Assembly: GCF_042697365.1 (NCBI RefSeq)
Contig: NZ_CP137604.1
From: Brucella pseudintermedia
GTDB lineage: Bacteria; Pseudomonadota; Alphaproteobacteria; Rhizobiales; Rhizobiaceae
DNA: 64,000 bases
Strand: one strand, 5' to 3'
In this document: positions 7,913 to 17,419 of the stretch, piece after piece
Position numbering within the stretch: the first letter of the stretch is position 1
Layout of the letters: each line of letters starts with the position of its first letter
Position numbers and translations under genes: made by a program
Notes under the pieces: model-generated
What the model was told of the DNA's origin: nothing
Database searches by the model: none
The model's input: the letters and a program-made list of their open reading frames with translations, nothing else

Positions 7913-9558
7913 TGTTTTACCCCTCCCTGTGTTGCCTCCATATGGAAAGCAGCAGCCATCAACGCCTTGGTATAATCGGTCTGCGGATTGGCAAACACAT
8001 CCTTTGCCGCGCCATATTCGACCGCCTTGCCGTTGCGCATCACCAGCACATCATTTGCCAGCGCCCGCACCACTTTCAGATCGTGGCTTATGAAAAGATA
8101 GGCTAGGTCGTGCTTCTGCTGCAATGCGCGCAACAGATCGACCACCTGCGCCTGCACGCTCATGTCGAGCGCCGAGGTTGGCTCGTCCAGCATGACGAAT
8201 TTCGGGTTCAGCACCATGGCGCGTGCAATCGCGATGCGCTGGCGCTGGCCGCCGGAAAATTCGTGCGGATAGCGGAAACGGGTTTCAGGATCGAGGTTCA
8301 CCTCATTGAGCGCTGCCACCACCCGGGCATCGCGGTCATCTGCGGAAAGCTTGGGCTCATGCACGAGAAGTCCTTCGGCGATGATGTCAGCGATGGTCAT
8401 GCGCGGCGACAGCGAGCCGAACGGGTCCTGAAACACGATCTGCATTTCCCGGCGCAGCGGGCGCATGTCCTTGAAGCTGAACTTCGCGATATCGCGACCG
8501 TCGAAATTGATCTCACCCTTGGATGAAATCATCCGCGAAAGCGCTAGTCCCAATGTCGTCTTGCCGGAACCGGATTCGCCAACGACGCCGAGCGTCTGTC
8601 CGGCGCGCAAGTTCACATCGATGCCGTCCACCGCCTTCACATGGTCGACGGTCTTGCGCAAGAAACCTTTCTTGATCGGGAACCAGACGCGAATGTCCTT
8701 GCCTTCCATCACCGTTTTCGCAGCCGGGTCCGCAGCGGGCGGTTCGCCTTTCGGTTCGGCGGCAAGCAGGTGCTTGGTGTAAGGATGCTGCGGGTTCTCG
8801 AAAATCCCTTGGGTCGGTCCGACCTCAACGATCTTGCCCTTGCTCATCACGCAGACCTTGTCGGCGATCTTGCGCACGATGCCGAGATCGTGGGTGATGA
8901 ACAGCATCGACATGCCCTGTGCGGCTTTCAGTTCGGCAAGCAGCTTCAATATCTGCGCCTGCACGGTAACGTCGAGGGCGGTGGTCGGCTCGTCGGCAAT
9001 CAGCAGCTTTGGCTTGTTGGCCAAGGCCATCGCGATCATGACGCGCTGGCGCTGACCGCCGGAAAGCTGGTGCGGGAAAGCGGTCAGGCGCTTTTCCGGT
9101 TCGCGAATGCCAACTTCGTGCAGAAGTTCAAGCGTGCGTGCCCGTGCCTGGGCGTCGCCCATGCCTTGGTGCATTTTCAGGATTTCGCCGATCTGCCGCT
9201 CCACACTGTGCAGCGGATTGAGCGAGGTCATCGGCTCCTGAAAAATCATCGTGATGTCGTTGCCGCGCACACGCCGCAGTTCCGGCTCCGAGGCCTTCAT
9301 CAGATCCTTGCCGTTGAAAAGAATTTCCCCGGAAGGATGGCTGGCGGAAGGGTAGGGCAGCAGTTTCAGGACGGACAAGGCCGAAACGGATTTGCCTGAA
9401 CCCGATTCGCCGACGAGTGCCACCGTTTCGCCTTCGGCGATGTCGAAGGATATGCGGTCGACAGAAACGCGTTCCTCACCGTTCTGGCGGAATGCGACGG
9501 ACAGATCGCGGACGGACAGCAAGTTTTTATTCATTGATCCGCTCATTGGCTCGCTCAT
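7909..9558 (-). CDS. yejF: Peptide ABC transporter, double ATPase YejF
   Basis: YejF is the cytoplasmic ATPase of the YejABEF oligopeptide importer, which in Brucella and rhizobia is linked to antimicrobial-peptide resistance and host persistence. The 549 residues contain two complete ABC domains. The first has Walker A GESGSGKS at residues 50-57 and signature LSGGQRQR; the second has GESGSGKT near residue 330 and signature FSGGQRQR. The gene overlaps yejE by four bases upstream and ghrA by four bases downstream. Confidence 0.94.
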   Translation of the reverse strand: MSEPMSGSMNKNLLSVRDLSVAFRQNGEERVSVDRISFDIAEGETVALVGESGSGKSVSALSVLKLLPYPSASHPSGEILFNGKDLMKASEPELRRVRGNDITMIFQEPMTSLNPLHSVERQIGEILKMHQGMGDAQARARTLELLHEVGIREPEKRLTAFPHQLSGGQRQRVMIAMALANKPKLLIADEPTTALDVTVQAQILKLLAELKAAQGMSMLFITHDLGIVRKIADKVCVMSKGKIVEVGPTQGIFENPQHPYTKHLLAAEPKGEPPAADPAAKTVMEGKDIRVWFPIKKGFLRKTVDHVKAVDGIDVNLRAGQTLGVVGESGSGKTTLGLALSRMISSKGEINFDGRDIAKFSFKDMRPLRREMQIVFQDPFGSLSPRMTIADIIAEGLLVHEPKLSADDRDARVVAALNEVNLDPETRFRYPHEFSGGQRQRIAIARAMVLNPKFVMLDEPTSALDMSVQAQVVDLLRALQQKHDLAYLFISHDLKVVRALANDVLVMRNGKAVEYGAAKDVFANPQTDYTKALMAAAFHMEATQGGVKQ

Positions 9559-10691
9559 TGAAATGCCTTTCGCGGATCGAAGGCATCACGTGTTGCTTCA
9601 CCGATGAAGATCAGAAGCGACAGCATCAGCGATATGACCACGAAGCCGGTAATGCCGAGCCATGGCGCTTGCAGGTTGTTCTTGCCCTGGGCCAAAAGTT
9701 CGCCCAGCGAAGCCGAGCCGGGCGGCAGGCCGAAACCGAGGAAGTCGAGCGAGGTGAGCGTGGTGATCGAGCCGTTCAGGATGAAAGGCAGGAAGGTCAG
9801 CGTCGCCACCATGGCGTTGGGCAGGAGATGCCGCCACATGATGGTGCCGTTCTTCACGCCGAGCGCGCGCGCCGCATTCACATATTCAAAATTTCGCGCC
9901 CGCAAAAATTCCGCGCGCACGACGCCGACGAAGGCGACCCATGAGAACAGAAGCATGATGCCGAGAAGGACCCAGAAGCCGGGCGGCAATATCGCCGCGA
10001 TAATCAGCAACAGGTAGAGAACCGGGATCGAGGACCAGATTTCAATGAAACGCTGGAACAGAAGATCGACCCAGCCGCCGAAATAGCCCTGAACCGCACC
10101 AGCCGTCACGCCGATGATGGCCGAGAAGAAGGTGAGGATGAGGCCGAACAGCACCGAAATGCGGAAACCGTAGAGCGCGCGCGCAAAGACGTCGCGGGCC
10201 TGATCGTCGGTGCCGAGCAGGTTGAAATTACCGAAACGGCAATTGGGATCGCTCACCCCTTGTGGATAGCGCTGGCAGCGCTCTTCGGGCGAATAAAGCC
10301 AGAACGGCTTCGACGGGGCCGCTTCTGGTATCTCGCTGTTCACGGTGTTGTAGGAATAACGGATCGGCGGCCAGATGGCCCAGCCATTATTGTTGATCTC
10401 GTCCTGTATCACCGGATCCCGATAGTCGGTGACGGCATAAAAGCCGCCGAATTTTTCTTCCGGATAGTCGACGAAAACCGGCATCAGCAGCTCGCCCTTG
10501 TAGGAAACGAGAATAGGCCGGTCATTGGCGATGAACTCGGAGAAAAGGGCTGCGACAAGCAGGAACAGGAAAATCCACAGCGACCAGTAACCGCGCTTGT
10601 TGGCCTTGAAATTCTGCCAGCGGCGCTTGTTGAGCGGTGACAGAAACGGACGTTTTACCGGCTTTGCGGCGGAGAGGGTGGTGTCGGTCAT
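9555..10691 (-). CDS. yejE: Peptide ABC transporter permease YejE
   Basis: This is an inner-membrane permease of the DppC/OppC class, 378 residues. An N-terminal membrane segment (WSLWIFLFLLVAALFSEF) is followed by a long periplasmic insert and then the five-helix permease core. The core carries the EAA-type loop (EYVNAARALGVKNGTIMWRH) that docks to the ATPase. The long insert between helices 1 and 2 distinguishes YejE from OppC. Start and stop overlap the flanking yej genes by 1 and 4 bases, so the genes are translationally coupled. Confidence 0.93.
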   Translation of the reverse strand: MTDTTLSAAKPVKRPFLSPLNKRRWQNFKANKRGYWSLWIFLFLLVAALFSEFIANDRPILVSYKGELLMPVFVDYPEEKFGGFYAVTDYRDPVIQDEINNNGWAIWPPIRYSYNTVNSEIPEAAPSKPFWLYSPEERCQRYPQGVSDPNCRFGNFNLLGTDDQARDVFARALYGFRISVLFGLILTFFSAIIGVTAGAVQGYFGGWVDLLFQRFIEIWSSIPVLYLLLIIAAILPPGFWVLLGIMLLFSWVAFVGVVRAEFLRARNFEYVNAARALGVKNGTIMWRHLLPNAMVATLTFLPFILNGSITTLTSLDFLGFGLPPGSASLGELLAQGKNNLQAPWLGITGFVVISLMLSLLIFIGEATRDAFDPRKAFQ

Positions 10692-11788
10692 TACACGTCC
10701 CTCCGCTCAAAATCGATGCGCGGATCGATCCATGTATAGGTAAGGTCGGACAGGAGGCCGACCAGCAGGCCGATCAGCGAGAAGATGAAGAGGTTGGCGA
10801 ACACCACCGGATAATCGCGGTTGATGACCGACTGATAGCCGAGCAATCCAAGTCCGTCGAGCGAGAAGATGGTTTCAATCAGAAGCGAGCCGGTGAAGAA
10901 GGCCGAGATGAACGCGCCCGGAAAACCGGCAATAACGATCAGCATCGCATTGCGGAAAACGTGACGATAGAGAACCTGGTTCTCGGTCAGCCCTTTGGCG
11001 CGGGCCGTCGTTACATATTGCTTGCGGATTTCTTCCAGAAACGAATTCTTGGTGAGAAGCGTCGTCGTGGCGAAGGCGGAAAGCACCAGTGCCGTCACCG
11101 GCAGAACCATGTGCCAAAGATAATCGCCGATCTTGCCCCAGAACGACATCTGCGCGAATTCGGGCGAAGTGAGGCCGCGCAGCGGGAACCAGTCGAAGAA
11201 CGAGCCGCCCGCGAAAAGCACGATCAGCAGGATGGCGAACAGGAAGCTTGGAATGGCATAGCCGACGATGATGACGGCACTGGTCCAGGTGTCGAAGCGC
11301 GAACCGTCCTTGATCGCCTTGCGGATGCCGAGCGGTATGGAGATCATGTAGGACAGAAAAGTCAGCCACAGGCCCAGCGAGATCGAAACCGGCATCTTTT
11401 CCTTGATGAGATCAATCACGCTGATGTCGCGGAAATAGCTGTGACCGAAATCGAAGCGCAGATAGTTCCACAACATCTGTCCGAAGCGCTCCAGCGGCGG
11501 CTTGTCGAAACCGAACTGCTTTTCAAGGTCGGCGATGAATTGCGGGTCCAGCCCCTGCGCGCCGCGATATTTGGAATTGACTGAGCCGCTATCGACGGCA
11601 CTTTGCCCGAAATCGCCGCCGCCACCCGAAAGGCGGTCAAGAGCATCGCCGCCCTGACCCGACAACTGCGCGATCACACGCTCGACCGGGCCGCCGGGGG
11701 CGAATTGAACGACGGCGAAGGAAATGGCCATGATGCCGAAAATCGTCGGGATCATCAGAAGCAGGCGACGGAGAATATAAGCGCCCAT
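10691..11788 (-). CDS. yejB: Peptide ABC transporter permease YejB
   Basis: This inner-membrane permease of the DppB/OppB class has 365 residues. It has the typical N-terminus (MGAYILRRLLLMIPTIFGIM) and the APGGP motif after the first helix. The EAA loop (QYVTTARAKGLTENQVLYRH) and the C-terminal helix ending in YTWIDPRIDFE are also present. It is the partner of YejE in forming the channel. Its stop codon shares one base with the yejE start; yejA2 ends 33 bases upstream. Confidence 0.94.
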   Translation of the reverse strand: MGAYILRRLLLMIPTIFGIMAISFAVVQFAPGGPVERVIAQLSGQGGDALDRLSGGGGDFGQSAVDSGSVNSKYRGAQGLDPQFIADLEKQFGFDKPPLERFGQMLWNYLRFDFGHSYFRDISVIDLIKEKMPVSISLGLWLTFLSYMISIPLGIRKAIKDGSRFDTWTSAVIIVGYAIPSFLFAILLIVLFAGGSFFDWFPLRGLTSPEFAQMSFWGKIGDYLWHMVLPVTALVLSAFATTTLLTKNSFLEEIRKQYVTTARAKGLTENQVLYRHVFRNAMLIVIAGFPGAFISAFFTGSLLIETIFSLDGLGLLGYQSVINRDYPVVFANLFIFSLIGLLVGLLSDLTYTWIDPRIDFERRDV

Positions 11789-11821
11789 CAGCCCGTTTTT
11801 CTCCGCAGGTTCAGATCAGTC

Positions 11822-13696
11822 TTATGGCTTGCCAACAGCTCTTGCCTTTTCTTCATCAATCCACCACAGCATCTCGACAGGGAAGCCGTAATCGGGCTTC
11901 GGCTCCTTGAAACCGAACCGGTCCCAATAGGCCGCGAGATGATTCGCTGACGTCCAATTTGGAATCCAGTCGCGCCGGATACGCAAGTACCGATCGAGCA
12001 CACGCATCGTGGCGACGAACTCCTCACGCGTCGAAGCTGCGCCGATATCCGCAATCAGCGCGTCGATCAACGGATCTTCCGTGCCGGGAAGGTTGTAGCT
12101 GCCCGGCATCCTGGCCGATTCGGCACCAAATATTCCGGCGAGCGATTCCTGTGTTGGCGTGGGGCTGAACTGTAGCGCCATGCCCACCAAGTCGAACTGG
12201 AAATCCTGCAGCCGCGCCTGATACTGGCTAGCATCGACAAGCCGCAGGCTTGCATCGATGCCGATGGCGCGCAGCTTCTGCGCAAAGGGATTATAGATCC
12301 GAGTAAAAGCTTCGGAATTGGAGAGCATTTCCAGCGCGAACTTCGATCCGTCCTTGTCGTGGAACTGACCGTTCTTGCGCTCGAAGCCCGCGGCCTCCAA
12401 CAGCTTGATGGCCTCTGCGAACTGTTTCCGGTCCCGTCCTGTTCCGTCGGAAACCGGCATCAGCACGGCTTCGCCGAAAATGGCGTCGGGCAGCTTGCCG
12501 CGATAGCGTTCAAGCACCTTCAGCTCATCGGGTGTCGGCAGGCCGCTTGCCTGAAAATCCGATCCCTGAAAGCAGGATTGCGAACGGGTATAAATGTTGT
12601 AGAACAGATGCTCGTTGGTCCATTCGAAGTCGAAGCAGAGCGCAATTGCCTCGCGCACACGCGGATCACGGAACCGCTCGCGGCGCTGGTTCAGCGCCCA
12701 GGCCTGCATCAGCGGGCGCTTTTCTTTCGGAAAGGTGCGTTTGATGACCTTTCCCTGCTGGATGGCCGGGAAATCATAGGCCGTCGCCCAATTCTTGGAG
12801 ACGGTCTCCTCGCGATAATCGATGTTGCCCTTCTTGAAGGCTTCGAATTGCGGCTGGCGATCGCGGAAAAATTCGATGCGAATGCGGTCGAAATGGTTGA
12901 AGCCTTTCTGCACCGGCAGGTCTTTGCCCCAATAATCCTCTACGCGGTCATATTCGATGAACTGACCGGCGGCGAAATTGCCGATCTTATAGGCGCCGGA
13001 ACCCAGCACCGGCTCCATGGTCGTGGCTTCAAAGTCACGATCCTTGAACCAGTTTTCCGACAGAATCGGCACGACAACCGCATCGAGAAGGGCGTTCGCG
13101 CCGCGCCCCTCTACGACGCGCAGACGCACTTCGTGCTTGCCGGTTGCCTCCACCTTTTCCACACCTGCCAGATATTGGCGCAGTGTCGGATGGCCTTTCT
13201 GCTTGATGGTCGTATAGGTGAACACCACGTCCTTCGCCTCGATCGGCGAACCGTCGTGAAAACGCGCTTCCTTGCGAAGCTTGAAGGTGCAACTGCGCCG
13301 GTCTTTGGAAAGCGTCGCGCTTTCCGCGATCAGGCCATAGACGGAATCCGGCTCGTCCAGCGCCGAAGCCATCAGCGTATCGAAGGTCAGTTCCACGCGC
13401 GGCGGCGCATCGCCCTTGAAGGTGAAGGTGTTGAGCGTGTTGAACGTGTCGGTATTCTGGTTCCAGATCCAGCTCGACGGCGCGAAATTGAACGTGCCGC
13501 CTTTCGGCGCTTCGGGGCTGGCATAGTCGAAATGCTGAAAATCGGGACCGTATTTCAGGTCACCGAAAGCCGAAAGTCCGTGCAGCGCCCTGCCTGTCGG
13601 TATGTCGGCAATGGCTCTCGGTGGCAGGAAGGCCGCAAAAGCGGCACTTCCCGAAAACCCCAGAAAATGGCGGCGGTTCATGCGAAGGATTGTCAT
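11822..13696 (-). CDS. yejA2: Peptide-binding protein YejA, second copy (Tat-type signal)
   Basis: This periplasmic substrate-binding protein is of the SBP_bac_5 family, about 624 residues from the ATG at 13696. A GTG start at 13717 is also open and would overlap yejA1. The N-terminus carries a twin-arginine-like motif (NRRHFLGFS) followed by a short hydrophobic stretch ending in AIA, so export as a folded protein via Tat is plausible. The body has the YejA pattern: LKYGPDFQHFDYASPEAPKG, then FHDGSPIEAKDVVFT and DRVEDYWGKDLPV. It is clearly a diverged paralogue of the adjacent yejA1. Confidence 0.9.
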   Translation of the reverse strand: MTILRMNRRHFLGFSGSAAFAAFLPPRAIADIPTGRALHGLSAFGDLKYGPDFQHFDYASPEAPKGGTFNFAPSSWIWNQNTDTFNTLNTFTFKGDAPPRVELTFDTLMASALDEPDSVYGLIAESATLSKDRRSCTFKLRKEARFHDGSPIEAKDVVFTYTTIKQKGHPTLRQYLAGVEKVEATGKHEVRLRVVEGRGANALLDAVVVPILSENWFKDRDFEATTMEPVLGSGAYKIGNFAAGQFIEYDRVEDYWGKDLPVQKGFNHFDRIRIEFFRDRQPQFEAFKKGNIDYREETVSKNWATAYDFPAIQQGKVIKRTFPKEKRPLMQAWALNQRRERFRDPRVREAIALCFDFEWTNEHLFYNIYTRSQSCFQGSDFQASGLPTPDELKVLERYRGKLPDAIFGEAVLMPVSDGTGRDRKQFAEAIKLLEAAGFERKNGQFHDKDGSKFALEMLSNSEAFTRIYNPFAQKLRAIGIDASLRLVDASQYQARLQDFQFDLVGMALQFSPTPTQESLAGIFGAESARMPGSYNLPGTEDPLIDALIADIGAASTREEFVATMRVLDRYLRIRRDWIPNWTSANHLAAYWDRFGFKEPKPDYGFPVEMLWWIDEEKARAVGKP

Positions 13697-13709
13697 TCCC
13701 GTTCGGCCC

Positions 13710-15578
13710 TCATTCACTGCCGGTCTTGAGCTTGGCTTCCTTCGCAGGGTCTATCCACCAGGAGAACGGGTCAATCCCAACATAGTCGGGCTGCTTTTCA
13801 GGCATTCCGAATTTATTCCAGTAAGCCACGTTGATCTTGTCGGAATACCATTGCGGAATGACGTAATAGTTCCACAGAAGCGCGCGGTCGAGCGCATGGG
13901 TGGAAGCGACCAGCTCGTCGCGGTCCTTGGCATAGATGACGCGGTCGATCAGCTTGTCGATGGCGGGGTTCTGGATACCCGCATAATTGCGGCTGCCCTT
14001 GAAGTCGGCGGCCTTGGAGCCCCACATGTCGCGCTGCTCATTGCCCGGTGAAGCCGTCTGCGGGATGACTGAGGTGATGACATCATAGTCGAAATCATTG
14101 ACGCGGGCCTGATACTGGGCTGTGTCGACGATGCGCACGGTGGCGTTGATGCCGATCTTGCGCAGGCTTGCCGCGAATGGATTGTAGATGCGCTCGTCCG
14201 TCGGGTCCTTGCCGAGAAACTCGATGGTGAATGGATTGCCCTTGGCATCGACGAGCTTGTTGCCCTGCAATGTCCAGCCTGCTTCCGAAAAGAGTTTCAG
14301 GGCGGTGCGCAGGTTGTCGCGCGTCGCCTGCGGCGTGTCATAGACCGGCAGCTTGAATTCCTTGGTCAGCGCATCGGCAGGAAGCGAATCCTTCACCGTT
14401 TCCAGAATGGCCTGTTCTGCGGGCGTCGGCGGGCCGCTCAGTTCCAGTTCATTGCCCGCGAAATAGCTGTTGATGCGCTTGTACTGGTTGAAGAACAGCA
14501 GGCGGTTCATCGATTCGAAGTCAAAGGCGTAAGTCAGCGCCTGACGCACTTTCGGGTCCTTGAACTTGTCGCGGCGCATATTGAGGAAATAACCCTGCAT
14601 CCGCCCGACCGCATGGTAGGGGAAAGACGCCTTCACGACATCGCCGCGTTGCACTGCGGGGAAATTATACTGCTCCATCCAGCGCTGGATGCGGTTTTCC
14701 AGACGATAGTCATACTGGCCGCCCTTCTTGAAGGCTTCCCAGGTCGCGTCCTCGTTGAAATAATATTCATAGCGCAGCCGGTCGAAATTGTTGCGCCCCA
14801 CATTGACGGCCAAATCCTTGCCCCAATAGTCGTCAACGCGCGCCCAGGTGATCGAGCGTCCGGGCGTCATGCTCTCGATCTTGTAGGCGGCGGAGCCGAG
14901 CGGGATTTCGAGCGTCGGGCGGGTGATGTCGCGCTGCCTGCCCTGCGCGTCCTTGCCCTCCCACCAGTGCTTGGGCAGAACGGCAAGCTGTCCCATGATC
15001 TGCGGCAGTTCGCGGTTGCCCTTTTGGCTGAAGGTGAATTTCACCTCATGTTCGCCGGTCTTTTCTGCCTTCTCCACGTCGCCATAATATTTGTTGTACA
15101 AGGGCGACTGCTTCTTCAGCACATCGAACGACCAGATCACGTCATCGACCGTGATCGGCTGGCCGTCATGCCATTTGGCGTTTGGATTGAGCTTGAACTT
15201 CACCCACGAAAAATCGTCGGGATATTGGAGCGCTTCGGCAATCAGCGGATATTGCGTCGATCCCTGATCTAGCGAATCCGTCATCAGCGTATCGTAAAGC
15301 ATCCCGCCGCCGAAGTCCGACAGTCCTGCGGCAGGAACCCCTTGCACCACGAAGGGATTGAGGCTGTCGAAGGTGCCGACGGCAACCATATTCAGCGTGC
15401 CGCCTTTCGGCGCATCCGGGTTCACATAGTCGTAATGCTTGAAATCGGCTGGATATTTGGGCTCGCCAAGCAGGCTGGAAGAATAGCGCCATTGGGGTTC
15501 CGCATCATTTGCGCGAACCATTGAAACCGTGCCCGCAAGCATGGCCACCGCGAACGCACCCGCCCAAAAAGCTCTCAT
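13710..15578 (-). CDS. yejA1: Peptide-binding protein YejA, first copy (Sec signal)
   Basis: This 622-residue periplasmic oligopeptide-binding protein is the first gene of the yej operon. It has a standard Sec signal peptide (cleavage predicted near VRA/NDA, residue 23). Family segments include YPADFKHYDYVNPDAPKG, WHDGQPITVDDVIWSFD, RVDDYWGKDLAVNVGRNNFD and a C-terminal PDYVGIDPFSWWIDP. The operon encodes two binding proteins for one permease-ATPase complex, which suggests a broadened or split peptide range. The promoter should lie in 15579-15680. Confidence 0.93.
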   Translation of the reverse strand: MRAFWAGAFAVAMLAGTVSMVRANDAEPQWRYSSSLLGEPKYPADFKHYDYVNPDAPKGGTLNMVAVGTFDSLNPFVVQGVPAAGLSDFGGGMLYDTLMTDSLDQGSTQYPLIAEALQYPDDFSWVKFKLNPNAKWHDGQPITVDDVIWSFDVLKKQSPLYNKYYGDVEKAEKTGEHEVKFTFSQKGNRELPQIMGQLAVLPKHWWEGKDAQGRQRDITRPTLEIPLGSAAYKIESMTPGRSITWARVDDYWGKDLAVNVGRNNFDRLRYEYYFNEDATWEAFKKGGQYDYRLENRIQRWMEQYNFPAVQRGDVVKASFPYHAVGRMQGYFLNMRRDKFKDPKVRQALTYAFDFESMNRLLFFNQYKRINSYFAGNELELSGPPTPAEQAILETVKDSLPADALTKEFKLPVYDTPQATRDNLRTALKLFSEAGWTLQGNKLVDAKGNPFTIEFLGKDPTDERIYNPFAASLRKIGINATVRIVDTAQYQARVNDFDYDVITSVIPQTASPGNEQRDMWGSKAADFKGSRNYAGIQNPAIDKLIDRVIYAKDRDELVASTHALDRALLWNYYVIPQWYSDKINVAYWNKFGMPEKQPDYVGIDPFSWWIDPAKEAKLKTGSE

Positions 15579-15681
15579 CCAGCCTTCTCCGTCTCTGTTT
15601 CGGATATATTAGGATGAAGTCTTATGGGTTTTTGCGGAGGAAGAAAGGCATGCGGACAATAAATTTGATGCGGGCAAGAAA

Positions 15682-15703
15682 AAAGCCCGGCGAGCCGGGC
15701 TTT
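15682..15703 (-). terminator. Rho-independent terminator after cycM
   Basis: A perfect 10-base stem (AAAGCCCGGC with GCCGGGCTTT, two-base loop) is followed on the minus strand by a run of T. It lies 24 bases past the cycM stop and insulates yejA1 from cycM. Confidence 0.85.
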
Positions 15704-15726
15704 GATCGTCATTCCGTGTCGTCGGC

Positions 15727-16392
15727 TTAATTCGCCGGTGCCGGTTCCGCAGGCTTCTGCTCCCCGCCTGCCGGTGCATTGCCTTCAGCGGGCTTTTCGC
15801 CTTCGGCTGGCTTTGCATCGCCACCTTCAGCAGGTGCCGCATCGGCGGCTGGCAACGGAGCCGGATTGTCGGACAGCGTGCGCAGATAAGCGATCAGATC
15901 GGCGCGCTCATTGTCTTTCTTGTCGCCGGCAAAGCCCATGGCCGTGCCCTTGATGAAGCCCTTCGGCGAGGTCAGGAACTTGTTGAGATGCTCAAAGTCC
16001 CACTTGTTGCCCGCAGCGCCGAATTCCTTCATCGCAGCCGAATAGCCAAAACCTTCAACGGAGGCAGCCGGGCGGTTCACGACATCCCACAGATGCGGAC
16101 CGACCTTGTTGGCGCCACCCTTTTCACCGGTATGACATGCCGCGCAACGCTTGAAGACGGCTTCACCGCGTGCCGGATCGGCAGACTGCAGCAAGGTTGC
16201 GATCGAAACTTCTTCCTTGGCCGGTGCAGCTCCTCCTTCACCGGTGGAGGCTTCCGCCGCTTCGATGGCAAAGCCCGGCTTTTCAGGCGCAGGCGAGTGA
16301 AACAGCGAATCGGACAGGATGCCCGTTGTCATGACAACGAATACCGTTGCCAGAAAAGCCATGATAAACTTGTTAGTCCGGGTTGAATTCAT
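15727..16392 (-). CDS. cycM: Membrane-anchored c-type cytochrome, CycM-like
   Basis: This 221-residue monohaem cytochrome c passes electrons between the bc1 complex and terminal oxidases in rhizobia and relatives. One N-terminal membrane anchor (about residues 8-30) is uncleaved. The haem motif CAACH is at residues 83-87, and the distal methionine is probably in KGTAMGFAG. The last ~45 residues form a low-complexity Pro/Ala/Glu/Gly tail with repeated KPAEG-like units, not part of the cytochrome fold. The gene is divergent from kdsB. Confidence 0.88.
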   Translation of the reverse strand: MNSTRTNKFIMAFLATVFVVMTTGILSDSLFHSPAPEKPGFAIEAAEASTGEGGAAPAKEEVSIATLLQSADPARGEAVFKRCAACHTGEKGGANKVGPHLWDVVNRPAASVEGFGYSAAMKEFGAAGNKWDFEHLNKFLTSPKGFIKGTAMGFAGDKKDNERADLIAYLRTLSDNPAPLPAADAAPAEGGDAKPAEGEKPAEGNAPAGGEQKPAEPAPAN

Positions 16393-16639
16393 CGCCGGTC
16401 AGCGCTCCCTCTACCAAAACGCTCTCCCCGAGAACGCTCTCCTAGCCGGCATGCAAGCCTTTAATAAAGGTCGCAATTCTCTCCCCGGCATCGGGCGGAA
16501 ACTAGGTCTTTTGCCAGGGCGATGCAACACTAATAAAGGGGACCGGACCCGTGACTTTTTGACACTTTTGATGCATTTCCAGCACCGGCGAAGCGCGGTA
16601 CAAGGCGTTCGCGACCTTATTTCTTCTCAAGAGGCCATC

Positions 16640-17389
16640 ATGCTGCAGACCTTAAAGACCCTCACGCTGATTCCCGCACGGATGGCCTCCACGCGCCTGC
16701 CGAACAAGCCGCTCGCCGATATTTGCGGCAAGCCGATGATCGTCCATGTGGCCGATCGTGCTGCTGCTGCAAAGCTGGGCCGGACGGTGGTTGCAACCGA
16801 CAGCGAGGAGATTTTTTCGGTCGTGACCGCGCATGGCCACGAAGCCATCATGACGCGGGAGGATCACGAATCCGGTTCGGACCGCATCTATGAAGCGCTT
16901 TTGAAAGTCGATCCCGCGGGTGAGGTCGATGCGGTGGTGAACGTTCAGGGGGACCTGCCGACCATTGATCCCGACATCATCCGGCGCGCGCTTCTGCCGC
17001 TGGAAGACGGACCTGCTGACATTGCGACGCTCGGCGTCGAAATCGAGGAAGAATCGGAAAAGACCAATCCGAGCGTGGTGAAGATCGTCGGCTCGCCGCT
17101 GGCAGGCAACAGCCGCCTGCGCGCGCTCTATTTCACTCGCGCAACCGCGCCCTATGGTGAAGGTCCGCTCTATCACCATATCGGCCTTTACGCCTATCGC
17201 CGCTCGGCACTGGAGCGCTTTGTGAAGCTCGGGCCATCGCCGCTGGAAAAGCGCGAGAAACTGGAGCAATTGCGGGCGCTCGAAGCTGGAATGCGCATCG
17301 ATGTGGAACTGGTGAAGACGGTGCCGCTCGGCGTTGACACGCAGGCCGATCTTGACCGTGCGCGCCTTCTTGTCGCAAAGGGTATCTGA
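16640..17389 (+). CDS. kdsB: 3-deoxy-manno-octulosonate (KDO) cytidylyltransferase
   Basis: KdsB activates KDO as CMP-KDO for lipopolysaccharide inner-core synthesis in the cytoplasm. The 249-residue product begins MLQTLKTLTLIPARMASTRL, with the nucleotide-binding IPARMASTRLPNKPL motif. It continues with DREDHESGSDRIYEA-like residues (TREDHESGSDRI) and VVNVQGDLPTIDP. The open frame extends upstream to 16319, but that part overlaps the cycM coding region in antisense, so ATG 16640 is chosen. pheA follows 30 bases later on the same strand. Confidence 0.95.
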   Translation: MLQTLKTLTLIPARMASTRLPNKPLADICGKPMIVHVADRAAAAKLGRTVVATDSEEIFSVVTAHGHEAIMTREDHESGSDRIYEALLKVDPAGEVDAVVNVQGDLPTIDPDIIRRALLPLEDGPADIATLGVEIEEESEKTNPSVVKIVGSPLAGNSRLRALYFTRATAPYGEGPLYHHIGLYAYRRSALERFVKLGPSPLEKREKLEQLRALEAGMRIDVELVKTVPLGVDTQADLDRARLLVAKGI

Positions 17390-17419
17390 CGACCGTCGTT
17401 TGGCGGCAATTGAGAAAGC

